A stretch of 64,000 nucleotides of DNA from Pseudoxanthomonas sp. PXM03 (GCF_014852005.1 NZ_JACVAU010000002.1:372001-436000), one strand, 5' to 3'. Shown: positions 33,576 to 42,915, counted from the first letter of the stretch. Notes: generated by a model from the sequence alone, not told the origin. A program made the numbers and translations.

Positions 33576-34847
33576 ATGCGCATCGCGATCGTGGGTTCCG
33601 GCATCGCCGGACTGGCCTCGGCATGGTGGCTGTCGCGCCGGCACGAAGTGGTCCTGTTCGAAGCCAACGACTACCTGGGGGGCCACACGCACACGCACGA
33701 TGTCGAACAGGCGGGACGGCACTACGCCATCGACAGCGGCTTCATCGTCTTCAACCCGGACCACTACCCGCTGCTGTGCGGGCTCTTCGACGAGCTTGGC
33801 GTGGCCTCGCAGCCGACCACGATGAGTTTTTCCGTGCACAGCGCGCGCAGTGGCGTGGAATACAACGCGACCACGTTCGACACGCTGTTCTGCCAGCGTC
33901 GCAACCTGCTGTCGCCGCGCTTCTGGGGCATGCTCCGCGACCTGGCGCGTTTCTACCGCGAGGCGCCCGCGTTGCTGGCCGGAGGACAGACGGGCCCCAC
34001 GCTCGGCGACTACCTGCAGGTCGGCGGCTACGGCGATGCCTTCCGCGATGAACACCTGGTGCCGATGGCATCGGCCCTGTGGTCGTCGCCGCCGCAGGGC
34101 ATCCTGGCGTTCCCGGCACGGTACCTGGTGCAGTTCATGGCCAACCACCACATGCTGACGCTGGGAGCACGATCGCCCTGGCGCGTGGTGACGGGCGGTT
34201 CGAGCACCTATGTACAGGCATTGCGTCGTCGCTGGCGCGTGCAGGAAAGACGGTCCACGCCCGTGCTGGCGATCCGCCGCGACGACGAAGGCGTGGAACT
34301 CGACACCCGCCACGGCCGCGAGCGCTTCGACCATGTCGTCCTGGCCTGCCACAGCGACCAGGCACTTGCCCTGCTCCACGACGCGGATGCCAGCGAGCAC
34401 GCGATCCTCGGCGCCATCCGCTACCAGTCCAACGACACCGTGCTGCACACCGACGCCAGCATGCTGCCGCGCGAACGCAAAGCCTGGGCGGCATGGAATG
34501 CGCATGTGCCCCGCGACCCTTCGGCGCCGTGCACGGTGAGCTACTGCATGAACCTGCTGCAGGGCGTCGCGTCGCCGGATCCCTTCGTGGTCACCCTCAA
34601 CCGCAGCGAGGCGATCGATCCCGCGCGCATCCTCAAGCGCATGCACTACCGCCATCCGGTCTATGACCACGGCATGGTCGCGGCGCAGCAACGCAAGGCC
34701 GAGATCCAGGGCCGCCGCCGCACGTGGTTCGCCGGTGCCTACTGGGGCTGGGGCTTCCATGAGGACGGCATCCGCAGCGCACGCGACGTGGTGGATGCCA
34801 TCGAGGCGCTGGCCTTCCGGCGCGACGCCGAAGCGGTGAGCGCGTGA
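33576..34847 (+). CDS. FAD-dependent amine oxidase-like protein
   Basis: 423 aa. The N-terminal dinucleotide site IAIVGSGIAGLASAWWLSRR is followed by FEANDYLGGHTHTH and AIDSGFIVFNPDHYPLL, and a C-terminal FAD segment AGAYWGWGFHEDGIRSARDV. This family accompanies DUF1365 and cyclopropane-synthase-like genes in many bacteria; in Rhodobacter a related protein of the RpoE/ChrR regulon takes part in furan fatty-acid formation. Probably an acyl-chain desaturase or oxidase. Starts 2 nt after the desaturase gene. Confidence 0.9.
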   Translation: MRIAIVGSGIAGLASAWWLSRRHEVVLFEANDYLGGHTHTHDVEQAGRHYAIDSGFIVFNPDHYPLLCGLFDELGVASQPTTMSFSVHSARSGVEYNATTFDTLFCQRRNLLSPRFWGMLRDLARFYREAPALLAGGQTGPTLGDYLQVGGYGDAFRDEHLVPMASALWSSPPQGILAFPARYLVQFMANHHMLTLGARSPWRVVTGGSSTYVQALRRRWRVQERRSTPVLAIRRDDEGVELDTRHGRERFDHVVLACHSDQALALLHDADASEHAILGAIRYQSNDTVLHTDASMLPRERKAWAAWNAHVPRDPSAPCTVSYCMNLLQGVASPDPFVVTLNRSEAIDPARILKRMHYRHPVYDHGMVAAQQRKAEIQGRRRTWFAGAYWGWGFHEDGIRSARDVVDAIEALAFRRDAEAVSA

Positions 34848-35620
34848 CCGCTCCGCTGGCAAGCGCCGTATACGAGGGCTGGGTGCGGCATCGTCGGCAC
34901 TCACCACGCGCGCACGCCTTCCGCTATCGCATGGCCCAGCTGTACCTGGACCTGGACGAAGTCGATACCGTGTTCGACCGCCGCTGGCTGTGGTCGGCGG
35001 ATCGCCGCAACCTCGCGGAGTTCCGCCGGTGCGACTACCTGGCACCGCACGACCGGCCGCTGGTCGAGGCCGTGCGCGACCGCGTCGAACGCGCGTTCGG
35101 CCATCGGCCACAGGGTCCGGTCCGCCTGCTGACGCACCTGCGCTACGCCGGCCACGTCTTCAATCCGGTCAGCTTCTACTACTGCTTCCAGCCGGACGGC
35201 ACCACGCTGGACGCCGTGCTGGCCGAGATCACCAACACGCCCTGGCGCGAACGGCACAGCTACGTATTGCCCATACACGACGGCGTGCCGTACGGCGACG
35301 GCTGGGAATGGGGCTTCGACAAGGCCTTCCACGTGTCGCCGTTCCTGCCGATGGACTGCACCTACCGCTGGCGCTTCACGCCGCCCGTAGACGCCCTGCG
35401 CGTGCACATGCAGGTCGACCGCGAAGGACAGCGCGCCTTTGACGCCACCCTGACCCTGCTGCGCCGACCCTTGGATGGCGCCTCGCTCGCGCGCGTGCTG
35501 TGGCGCTACCCGCTGATGACCACGCAGGTCGTGGCCGGCATCCACTGGCAGGCACTGCGCCTGTGGCTGAAGCGCACGCCAGTGCACGACCATCCTTCAC
35601 TCGCACGCGAGACCCCATGA
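34844..35620 (+). CDS. DUF1365 protein
   Basis: 258 aa. Characteristic DUF1365 stretches are YEGWVRHRRHSPRAHAFRYR, LLTHLRYAGHVFNPVSFYY and KAFHVSPFLPMD. Biochemical role unknown, but it almost always sits between the FAD protein and a cyclopropane synthase, as here. GTG at 34844 overlaps the previous stop (GTGA). Confidence 0.92.
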   Translation: MTAPLASAVYEGWVRHRRHSPRAHAFRYRMAQLYLDLDEVDTVFDRRWLWSADRRNLAEFRRCDYLAPHDRPLVEAVRDRVERAFGHRPQGPVRLLTHLRYAGHVFNPVSFYYCFQPDGTTLDAVLAEITNTPWRERHSYVLPIHDGVPYGDGWEWGFDKAFHVSPFLPMDCTYRWRFTPPVDALRVHMQVDREGQRAFDATLTLLRRPLDGASLARVLWRYPLMTTQVVAGIHWQALRLWLKRTPVHDHPSLARETP

Positions 35621-36867
35621 ACGAGATTGCCGACGTCTCCGCTGTTCCCTCCTACGGTGCGTTCGATCGCCTGCTGCGCTCGCAGCTGCTGGCCCGCCTG
35701 GATGCACTGGACCATGGCGTGCTGGTGGTCCGCGACGCGCTGGGCGAACACCGCTTCGGCCACGCCGGCGAGGGAGGGTTGTCGACCGTGCACCTGTGGA
35801 TCGACGATCCCGCGTTCTATCGCGCGCTCGCCGCGCAGGGCAGTGTGGGCGCCGGCGAGGCCTACATCGCCGGCCACTGGCGCTGCGACGACCTGGTCGG
35901 GCTGGTCCGGCTGCTGGTGCGCAACCGCACACTGCTCGATGGCATGGAGGGCGGCCTGGCCCGCATCGGTGGCTGGGCGCTGCGCCGCTGGCACGCACTC
36001 CGCCGCAACACGCGCGAGGGCAGCCGCCGCAACATCGCCGCGCACTACGACCTCGGCAACGATTTCTTCGCCCTGTTCCTGTCGTCGGACCTGATGTACT
36101 CCTCGGCGATGTTCGCCTCCCCGGACGACGACCTGGAGACAGCCTCCTACCGCAAGCTCGATGCGGTGTGCCGCAAGCTGGCGCTCGCGCCGGGGGACCG
36201 CGTGGTCGAGATCGGCACCGGCTGGGGCGGCTTCGCGCTGCATGCGGCGCGCCACTACGGCGCGCACGTGACCACCACCACGATCTCGCGCGAACAGCAT
36301 GCACTGGCCAGCCAGCGCGTGGTCGACGCCGGCCTGCAGGACCGGGTGACGCTGTTGCTGCAGGACTACCGCGACCTGCAGGGCGCTTACGACAAGCTGG
36401 TGTCAATCGAGATGATCGAAGCGATCGGCGCGCAGTACCTCGGCACCTTCTTCGGCAAGCTGGGCAGCCTGCTGCGCCCGGGCGGGCAGGCCTTGCTGCA
36501 GGCCATCACCATCGAGGACCACCGCTACCTGCAGGCGCGCGACTCGGTGGACTACATCAAGCGCTTCGTCTTTCCCGGCAGCTTCATCCCCTCGCTCAAT
36601 GCCATGTATGACGCGAAGACCCGCGCCAGCGACCTGCAGGTCGTCCACCAGGAGGACTTCGGCCTGTCGTATGCGTGCACGTTGCGCGCATGGCGGCGGC
36701 GCTTCATGACGCGCCTGGCGGATGTACGCGCGCAGGGCTTCGACGAGCGCTTCATCCGCCTGTGGGAGTTCTACCTGGCGTATTGCGAAGGCGGCTTCCT
36801 GGAGCGCTCCATCGGCGTGTCGCATCTGCTGATGGCGCGTCCCGGCCACCCGTCGGGGGCCGCATGA
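35617..36867 (+). CDS. cfa: Cyclopropane-fatty-acid synthase
   Basis: 416 aa. A ~130-residue N-terminal domain (WIDDPAFYRALAAQGSVGAGEAYIAGHW) is followed by an AdoMet methyltransferase: HYDLGNDF (143-150), SAM motif VVEIGTGWGG (~196-205), SREQHALASQRV and YIKRFVFPGS. It transfers a methyl group to the double bond of unsaturated phospholipid chains, giving cyclopropane or methylated chains. ATGA overlap with the DUF1365 gene. The upstream desaturase could supply substrate. Confidence 0.92.
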   Translation: MNEIADVSAVPSYGAFDRLLRSQLLARLDALDHGVLVVRDALGEHRFGHAGEGGLSTVHLWIDDPAFYRALAAQGSVGAGEAYIAGHWRCDDLVGLVRLLVRNRTLLDGMEGGLARIGGWALRRWHALRRNTREGSRRNIAAHYDLGNDFFALFLSSDLMYSSAMFASPDDDLETASYRKLDAVCRKLALAPGDRVVEIGTGWGGFALHAARHYGAHVTTTTISREQHALASQRVVDAGLQDRVTLLLQDYRDLQGAYDKLVSIEMIEAIGAQYLGTFFGKLGSLLRPGGQALLQAITIEDHRYLQARDSVDYIKRFVFPGSFIPSLNAMYDAKTRASDLQVVHQEDFGLSYACTLRAWRRRFMTRLADVRAQGFDERFIRLWEFYLAYCEGGFLERSIGVSHLLMARPGHPSGAA

Positions 36868-37661
36868 GTCTCCTGCACTCCCTCGGCTGGGTGGCCCTGG
36901 TGGCCGCCGCGGTGATGACGCTGGGCTGGCTGTGGCAACGGCACCATGAGAATGCGGGCATCGTCGACGTGCTGTGGTCGGCCTGCGTGGGCGGCAGCGC
37001 CGTACTGCTTGCAGTTCTCGGTGATGGCGCGTGGCAGGCACGCGTGACGCTGGCCGTGCTCGGTGGCCTGTGGGGCGCGCGGCTCGCGCTGCACCTGTGG
37101 CGACGCGTGCGCCACGAACCGGAAGACGGCCGCTACCGCCATCTGCGCGACCACTGGCAGGGGCACCAGGGCAAGTTCCTGCTGTTCTTCATGGCGCAGG
37201 CGTTGCTGGTGGTGCTGTTCGCGCTTCCGTTCGCTGCCGCGGCGCGCAGCCCCGTGGACTCGGCGTGGCCGTGGATCGTGCTGGCGGTGGCCATATGGAT
37301 GGGCAGCGTCGCCGGCGAGGCCATCGCCGACCGCCAGCTCGCGCGCTTCCGCGCAGATCCCGCCAACCGCGGGCGCACCTGCCGCGAGGGCCTGTGGCAT
37401 TACTCGCGACACCCCAACTACTTCTTCGAATGGCTGCACTGGTTCGCGTACGTCGCGCTGGCAGCCGGTTCGCCTTGGTTCTGGCTGGCATGGACGGGCC
37501 CGGTGGTGATGTACGTGTTCCTGCGCTGGATCAGCGGCATCCCCTACACCGAGGCGCAGGCGCTGCGCACGCGCGGCGAGGACTACCGCGACTACCAGCG
37601 ACGCACGCCGATGCTGTTCCCCTGGTTCCCGACACCCCGCGACGAGGAAACGACGCGATGA
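36864..37661 (+). CDS. DUF1295 membrane protein
   Basis: 265 aa with about six helices. The C-terminal half has the steroid-5-alpha-reductase-like signature: RTCREGLWHYSRHPNYFFEW, then GEDYRDYQRRTPMLFPWFP. DUF1295 proteins are predicted NAD(P)H-dependent reductases or methyltransferase-like enzymes of membrane lipids. ATGA overlap with cfa, so translated with it. Confidence 0.9.
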   Translation: MSLLHSLGWVALVAAAVMTLGWLWQRHHENAGIVDVLWSACVGGSAVLLAVLGDGAWQARVTLAVLGGLWGARLALHLWRRVRHEPEDGRYRHLRDHWQGHQGKFLLFFMAQALLVVLFALPFAAAARSPVDSAWPWIVLAVAIWMGSVAGEAIADRQLARFRADPANRGRTCREGLWHYSRHPNYFFEWLHWFAYVALAAGSPWFWLAWTGPVVMYVFLRWISGIPYTEAQALRTRGEDYRDYQRRTPMLFPWFPTPRDEETTR

Positions 37662-38740
37662 ACACCATGACCGACGAGCTTCCCGTTGACCGCCCCGCCA
37701 CCGGCCTGCTCGGCCTGGCCGAACGCGGCCTGCTGCCCGACGCGCTCGTTCGCGCCGGCATCCGCCGCCTGTGCGCGCAGCGCCTGCGCGACGAAGGCGA
37801 AGGTGGCCAGACGGCGCAGTCCGCACGCCTGGCGCAACGCCTGCGCGACCTCCAGCGCGGCGCACTCGCCCTGCATACCGACGCTGCGAACCGCCAGCAC
37901 TACGAACTTCCACCCGCCTTCTTCCAGCACTGCCTTGGACACCGGCTGAAGTACAGCAGCTGCTTCTATGCCACCGGCACCGAGACGCTGGACCAGGCCG
38001 AGGACGCCATGCTGGCCCTGTACGGCGAGCGCGCGGACCTGGCCGACGGACAGGACATCCTGGAACTCGGCTGCGGCTGGGGTTCGCTGACCCTGTGGAT
38101 GGCGGAGCGTTACCCGAACGCACGCATCACCGCCGTCTCCAACTCCCATTCGCAGCGCGAATTCATCGAGGCCCGCTGCGCCGAACGCGGACTGCGCAAC
38201 GTCCGCGTCCTTACCCGCGACGTCAACCAGCTGCACCTGGAGCCGCAGGGCTTCGACCGCTGCGTGTCGGTGGAGATGTTCGAACACGTCAGCAACCATG
38301 CCGCGCTGCTGCGTCGCATCCATGACGCGCTGCGGCCCGGCGGCACGCTGTTCGTGCACATCTTCGTGCACCGCCACCTGATGTATCCGTTCGAAACACA
38401 GGGCGAGGACAACTGGATGGGCCGGCACTTCTTCACCGGCGGCATGATGCCATCCGCCGACCTGCTGCTGTTCTTCCAGGACCACCTGCACCTGCAGCAA
38501 CGCTGGCTGCTGGACGGTAGCCACTACCAGCGCACCGCCAACCACTGGCTGGCGCGGCACGATGCACATCGCGCGGAGGTGATGGACGTACTGCGCCAAG
38601 CCTATGGCGATGCCGCGCCTCTATGGAACCAGCGCTGGCGGATGTTCTGGATGGCCTGCGCCGAACTGTTCGGCTATCGCGGCGGGCAGGAATGGCTGGT
38701 CGCGCACTATCGCTTCCAGCGACCCACCCGGGAGCACTGA
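37658..38740 (+). CDS. Second cyclopropane-synthase-like methyltransferase
   Basis: 360 aa, shorter than the first copy and clearly diverged from it: HYELPPAFF (81-89) replaces HYDLGNDFF, and the SAM motif is ILELGCGWGS. It belongs to the AdoMet-dependent class near Cfa, with methylation of an unsaturated acyl chain as the likely reaction (compare UfaM-type enzymes of furan fatty-acid synthesis; inference). ATGA overlap with the DUF1295 gene. Confidence 0.88.
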   Translation: MNTMTDELPVDRPATGLLGLAERGLLPDALVRAGIRRLCAQRLRDEGEGGQTAQSARLAQRLRDLQRGALALHTDAANRQHYELPPAFFQHCLGHRLKYSSCFYATGTETLDQAEDAMLALYGERADLADGQDILELGCGWGSLTLWMAERYPNARITAVSNSHSQREFIEARCAERGLRNVRVLTRDVNQLHLEPQGFDRCVSVEMFEHVSNHAALLRRIHDALRPGGTLFVHIFVHRHLMYPFETQGEDNWMGRHFFTGGMMPSADLLLFFQDHLHLQQRWLLDGSHYQRTANHWLARHDAHRAEVMDVLRQAYGDAAPLWNQRWRMFWMACAELFGYRGGQEWLVAHYRFQRPTREH

Positions 38741-38741
38741 C

Positions 38742-39272
38742 ATGCGCACCCTGCCCTTCGTGCTGCTCGCGCTGATGGTCGCCACCACCACCTCGGCCTG
38801 CCGCTCCGGCAACGTCAAGCCGTCCATCCCCACGGCCGCACCGGTCGACGTGGACCGCTTCATGGGCGACTGGTACGTCATCGCGCACATCCCGTCGTTT
38901 CCCGAACGCGAGGCCTATGCCGCCGTGGAGTCGTACGCGAAACAGCCGGACGGCCGCATCCAGACCACGTTCCGTTTCCGCAAGGGCGCGCTGGACGGAC
39001 CGGAGAAGACCATGCATCCGGTCGGCACGGTCACGCCGGGCACAGGTGGCGCGGTATGGGACATGCAGTTCGTCTGGCCGATCCAGGCCGAGTACGTGAT
39101 CGCCTACGTGGATGCCGACTACCAGCAGACGATCGTGGGGCGCAGCAAGCGCGACTACGTGTGGCTGATGGCGCGTACGCCGCGGATTCCGGAGACGGAC
39201 TACCAGGCGCGCGTCCGCCAGATCGAAACGCTGGGCTACGACGTGTCGAAGCTGCGCCGCGTACCGCACTGA
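38742..39272 (+). CDS. Lipocalin lipoprotein
   Basis: 176 aa. Lipobox TTSAC ends the signal peptide. The lipocalin fingerprint FMGDWYVIAHIP occurs at ~40-52, and FVWPIQAEYVIAYVDADYQQ, RDYVWLMARTP follow, as in bacterial Blc. It is probably outer-membrane anchored and may bind damaged or free fatty acids. Last gene of the operon, 1 nt after the methyltransferase stop. Confidence 0.92.
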   Translation: MRTLPFVLLALMVATTTSACRSGNVKPSIPTAAPVDVDRFMGDWYVIAHIPSFPEREAYAAVESYAKQPDGRIQTTFRFRKGALDGPEKTMHPVGTVTPGTGGAVWDMQFVWPIQAEYVIAYVDADYQQTIVGRSKRDYVWLMARTPRIPETDYQARVRQIETLGYDVSKLRRVPH

Positions 39273-39350
39273 GCAGCCGACGGCTCCGCTGCAACGATTC
39301 GCGAATGGATCGCACGCTAGCATGGAGGCCCCGCCGCAACGGAACACCGC

Positions 39351-40025
39351 ATGTCGTTCTCGGATCCAGACGCCGTCGCCCGCTACGCCCAGGGCCCCAT
39401 CCGGCAGGTGCCGGGCTTCCAGGGAATGCAACAGATGGCGCGGATCCTGCTTGCCGAACGCGTGCCCGACGATGGCCACGTACTGGTGCTGGGTGCCGGG
39501 GGCGGGCTGGAACTGAAAGCGTTCGCCGACGCGCAGCCCGGCTGGCGTTTCACCGGCGTCGATCCGTCGGCCGAGATGTTGCAGCTGGCCACCACCACCC
39601 TCGGGCCGCTGGCGTCGCGCGCGGGGCTGATCGAGGGCTACATCGACGATGCGGCGCAAGGCCCGTTCGACGGCGCGACCTGCCTGCTGACCCTGCATTT
39701 CCTGCCAGCGGAACAGCGACTGCACACGCTGGCCGAAGTACGCCGACGGCTCGCCCCCGGCGCACCGTTCATCGTCGCCCACCACAGCGTGGACGACGCA
39801 ACGGACAAGCGCGAGCGCTGGCTTTCCCGTTACGCCGCTTTTGCGGTCGCATCCGGCGTGCCTGCCACGAACATGGTCAACGCTGCCGCCGCGATCAACG
39901 CGCGCCTGCCGCTGCTGTCGCCCGCGCAGGACGAAGCGCTGCTGGGCGAGGCGGGGTTTGTCGATATCGAGCTGTTCTATGCCGGGTTCACGTTCCGCGG
40001 CTGGGTCATGCGCAACCCTGGCTAG
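39351..40025 (+). CDS. Class I SAM methyltransferase
   Basis: 224 aa. Motif I is VLVLGAGGGLELKAFA with downstream FTGVDPSAEML (acidic residue binding the ribose) and FDGATCLLTLHFLP. Relatives resemble ubiquinone/UbiE-type small-molecule methyltransferases; the substrate is not predictable. It lies 78 bp after the lipocalin gene without an ECF-type site, so it is probably separate from the lipid operon. Confidence 0.8.
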   Translation: MSFSDPDAVARYAQGPIRQVPGFQGMQQMARILLAERVPDDGHVLVLGAGGGLELKAFADAQPGWRFTGVDPSAEMLQLATTTLGPLASRAGLIEGYIDDAAQGPFDGATCLLTLHFLPAEQRLHTLAEVRRRLAPGAPFIVAHHSVDDATDKRERWLSRYAAFAVASGVPATNMVNAAAAINARLPLLSPAQDEALLGEAGFVDIELFYAGFTFRGWVMRNPG

Positions 40026-40141
40026 ACATGCCACGCGCGACCCAGGCAGGGATGGCACATGGCCGGCAGGGCTCGCGTTTCCGGAACGTATCCCGGGTTC
40101 GCGGCGCTCGCCCGGGATTCACTTGCAGCAACAACAGGCGG

Positions 40142-40258
40142 TCAGGTCGGCGCGAAACCGCGCGTGGCCTTCTTCTCGCTCTTCTCGGCGCGCTTTTCCT
40201 TCATCGTCTTCGCCGGCTTTTTCTTCTGCTCTTTCTTCTTGTCCAGGCCCTTGGCCAT
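40142..40258 (-). CDS. 38-aa lysine-rich protein
   Basis: A frame from ATG 40258 to stop 40142 encodes MAKGLDKKKEQKKKPAKTMK followed by EKRAEKSEKKATRGFAPT, with about 16 lysines or arginines... It has a good ribosome-binding site (GGGAG, 8 nt before ATG). Similar tiny basic proteins occur in many gammaproteobacteria with no assigned role; nucleic acid or ribosome binding is plausible from charge only. Confidence 0.6.
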   Translation of the reverse strand: MAKGLDKKKEQKKKPAKTMKEKRAEKSEKKATRGFAPT

Positions 40259-40383
40259 CACGTGTACTCCCATGGTCGTTGCGACCACCGGGAGCATGAC
40301 ACATCCGGGGCGCCCGGGAGGTGACGCTGCATGGAGTCAGCCGACGCAAGGCATAGCGCTCGCGCGGGACCCCTCCTGCCCGC

Positions 40384-41397
40384 CTACAGCACCATGCCGG
40401 GATGCCAGCCACTGCGGGCCAGGAAGGCGCGGGCGTCGTCCATCTCCAGGATCTCGCGCAGCGCCTGGCGCTTGTCGGGCGCGTTGCGGTAATAGGCCTT
40501 GGCGATCCGGTAACCGACCCAGTAGCCGAGGTCGCCCGGCTGCTCCGGCGTGGTGTTGTAGACCCAGTCCTTGAGCTCGGTCTTGTCGATGTCGGCGGCG
40601 AAGCGGGTCTCGATTTCCTGCTCGCGACCCGCCGCCATCGCCGCGGTGCGGCCGTAGGCGATCTCACCCGCCACCAGCTCGCCGACGAATTCGGCGATCC
40701 CCTCGAGCAGCGAGATTTCCAGTACCGTCGGCGCGGGCTTGTCGCTCAGTTTGTGCGCGTTGACCTGCTGCACATGGACGTATTCGTGCGCGAGCACGTA
40801 GACGATCCTGTCCTCGGCGTCGGCATTGAGCCAGTCCGCGTCGCACAGCGCCTCAAGGCCCACCTGGATGCCGGTATCGGGGGCGCCGATGGCGATCGGC
40901 TTGCCGCGCCCGATGGCGATGGTCACCGGCGGGAAGCGCGCCTCGCCGTACAGCCCGCCGAGGTCGCGCAGGGCCTTCTCGAGCCGCGCGCGCGCCTGCG
41001 GCAGCACGGCCAGGCAGCGGCGCGCATCGGCATAGAGCGCGGGATCGCGTGCCACGGCATCCGCGATGCGTTGCCCCGTGGTGTTGCGTAGACGGGCGAA
41101 CAGGCGCAGTCCTTCCGAACCCTGCTCCAGATAGTCGCGCTGCAGTTGCGCAGCCGTCGGCTTTCCACCCGCCGCATCGTAGACGCGGTAGAACAGCGCC
41201 ACGTCATCGGTCTGCACGACGGCGCCCGGCATGGCGGGAGTCGTGCCTCTAGTCTCCTTCGCAGTGGCCGGGAGCACATGCATAGCCAGCAATGCGAATG
41301 CCAGCACGGTTGTGGTGCCGCTGCTCTTGACGGTATGCCACGGCAACAGACTACGCCGCATCGTCTTAATTGATATCCACTGAAGTACAACAAGCAT
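40384..41397 (-). CDS. DUF2268-like secreted metallopeptidase
   Basis: 337 aa. The zinc motif HEYVH occurs in VLAHEYVHVQQVNAHKL, with a downstream glutamate in LEGIAEFVGELVAGE, the gluzincin arrangement of DUF2268 proteins. A signal-like helix TTTVLAFALLAMHVLPATA precedes it. Start 41397 is favoured because GGAGGG lies 6 nt upstream; ATG 41361 is a shorter alternative and 41460 a poor one. Peptidase activity is a family-level prediction; the target is unknown. Confidence 0.8.
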   Translation of the reverse strand: MLVVLQWISIKTMRRSLLPWHTVKSSGTTTVLAFALLAMHVLPATAKETRGTTPAMPGAVVQTDDVALFYRVYDAAGGKPTAAQLQRDYLEQGSEGLRLFARLRNTTGQRIADAVARDPALYADARRCLAVLPQARARLEKALRDLGGLYGEARFPPVTIAIGRGKPIAIGAPDTGIQVGLEALCDADWLNADAEDRIVYVLAHEYVHVQQVNAHKLSDKPAPTVLEISLLEGIAEFVGELVAGEIAYGRTAAMAAGREQEIETRFAADIDKTELKDWVYNTTPEQPGDLGYWVGYRIAKAYYRNAPDKRQALREILEMDDARAFLARSGWHPGMVL

Positions 41398-41478
41398 CGA
41401 TTCCCTCCACGCCTCGGATTTCATATTCCTATTCTGACCGCGAGGCCGATATCCGGCCAAGTGCGGTCTCGTGCCGAT

Positions 41479-41994
41479 CTAGCGGAACGTCCACTCCGTC
41501 CCCGACCACACGATGATCCCGTTCAAAGTATCCGAAGGAGTGTTTGGCGGGTCATCTGCATCAGCGACTCGCCCCGTGAATCGAACACCGTGCGGAGTTG
41601 CGGAAATGGAGTCGATCAACTGCGGAAACCTGGGGGACGTGAGTTCGGGAAGCGAGTAACCGGGGTGGATCAGCAGCTTCGCATTGGCTCCTTCGCGTAG
41701 CGCGAGAAGGATTGATCGCCAGGTCGCGCTCCCGCCGGCGCAGCCTTCGTCGAGCACGACCAGGGCGATGTACTGGACCCCCGGGCTCCCTTGCCAACGC
41801 GCGAAGTTCCGAGGGTTGAACGAGACATTGCAGCCGATCGAGTTCGCATAGGATTCCACGACCTCCGGCATATGCTTCAGCGCTTCCGCTTTTCGTTCTT
41901 CCCATGCGTTGATGTCGTGCACGGTCTGCGATCCCACAGACAACGGAGTTCCGAGCATCATCAGAATCAGATACATCTTGCGCTTGAGCTTCAT
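41479..41994 (-). CDS. Secreted protein of unknown function
   Basis: 171 aa. A signal peptide (MKLKRKMYLILMMLGTPLSV) is followed by a small domain with two cysteines (NSIGCNV, LDEGCAGG) and a closing WSGTEWTFR. No family is recognised. Its GC content looks lower than that of its flanks, so horizontal acquisition is possible. ATG 41994 begins the signal peptide; ATG 42015 is alternative. Not clearly linked to either neighbour. Confidence 0.65.
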   Translation of the reverse strand: MKLKRKMYLILMMLGTPLSVGSQTVHDINAWEERKAEALKHMPEVVESYANSIGCNVSFNPRNFARWQGSPGVQYIALVVLDEGCAGGSATWRSILLALREGANAKLLIHPGYSLPELTSPRFPQLIDSISATPHGVRFTGRVADADDPPNTPSDTLNGIIVWSGTEWTFR

Positions 41995-42174
41995 CTGCTG
42001 CCCCAGTTGGGTCAACGCGTGACGGAAATCCGCGACGCCGATCCCCGGATCCGGGGAGTGGTCCCGGATTGGGCCGAATGGCCCCTTTGACCAGGGCCGG
42101 ACACTAGCATCCCACCGACTGAACGATTCGACCGCATCGGTTCGGACGCTCCCCGGCCTTACCCTCTCACCGCC

Positions 42175-42915
42175 TCACCGCACCGCCAGCGCCACCGCAT
42201 CCGCACCCGCCGGGAAACGCAGTTGCCCGGTGACGTCGTTCACGGCCCGCCACACGCCTTCGGCGACGTCGGCCTCGGTCGTCACCGCGGTGATGCTGCC
42301 CAGTCCGGCAAATACGCTGTGGGCGAAGGCCTCGTACGCTTCGGGGATCAGGCCCTGCATGCGCTGCTGGCCGTTGGCGGTGAACCGGGTCGACGGACCA
42401 TAGCCGGGCTCCACGAGCTTGACCCGCACATCGAAGGCCTTGAGTTCGTGCTCCAGCGATGCGGTGAAACCTTCGACTGCGGTCTTGCTGGCGGTATACG
42501 CCGCCACCAGCGGGAACGGCGCCAGCGTCGCGCTGGAGGTGACGTTCACGATGACGCCTGCCCTGCGCTGGCGGAACTGGGGGATGACGGCCTGGCACAT
42601 GGCCATCAGTCCGAACGTGTTGGTTTCGAATACCTCGCGCACGGTGTCCATGGGCGTGGCCTCGAATGCACCGAACAGGCCGATGCCGGCATTGTTGACC
42701 AGCGCGTCGATGGGACCCGCGGCCTCCACGGCGCTGGCGATGCTGTCCGGCCGGGTGACATCCAGCGCGAGCACGCGCAGATGGGGTGAAGCGGGGAGCA
42801 GGTCTTCGCGCGGATGCCGCTGGGTGGCGATGACGCGCCAGCCCTGCGCGAGGAAGTGGCGGGCGGTTTCCAGGCCGTAGCCGGACGAGCAGCCTGTGAT
42901 CAGGACGGTCTTCAT
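42175..42915 (-). CDS. SDR family oxidoreductase
   Basis: 246 aa classical short-chain dehydrogenase: TGCSSGYG (7-14), NNAGIG, catalytic VTSSATLA serine and YTASK. The substrate is unknown. ATG at 42915 with CGGAGAA upstream; the frame continues upstream through the AraC promoter but is not used. Divergent from an AraC regulator (99 bp), its likely controller. Confidence 0.9.
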   Translation of the reverse strand: MKTVLITGCSSGYGLETARHFLAQGWRVIATQRHPREDLLPASPHLRVLALDVTRPDSIASAVEAAGPIDALVNNAGIGLFGAFEATPMDTVREVFETNTFGLMAMCQAVIPQFRQRRAGVIVNVTSSATLAPFPLVAAYTASKTAVEGFTASLEHELKAFDVRVKLVEPGYGPSTRFTANGQQRMQGLIPEAYEAFAHSVFAGLGSITAVTTEADVAEGVWRAVNDVTGQLRFPAGADAVALAVR

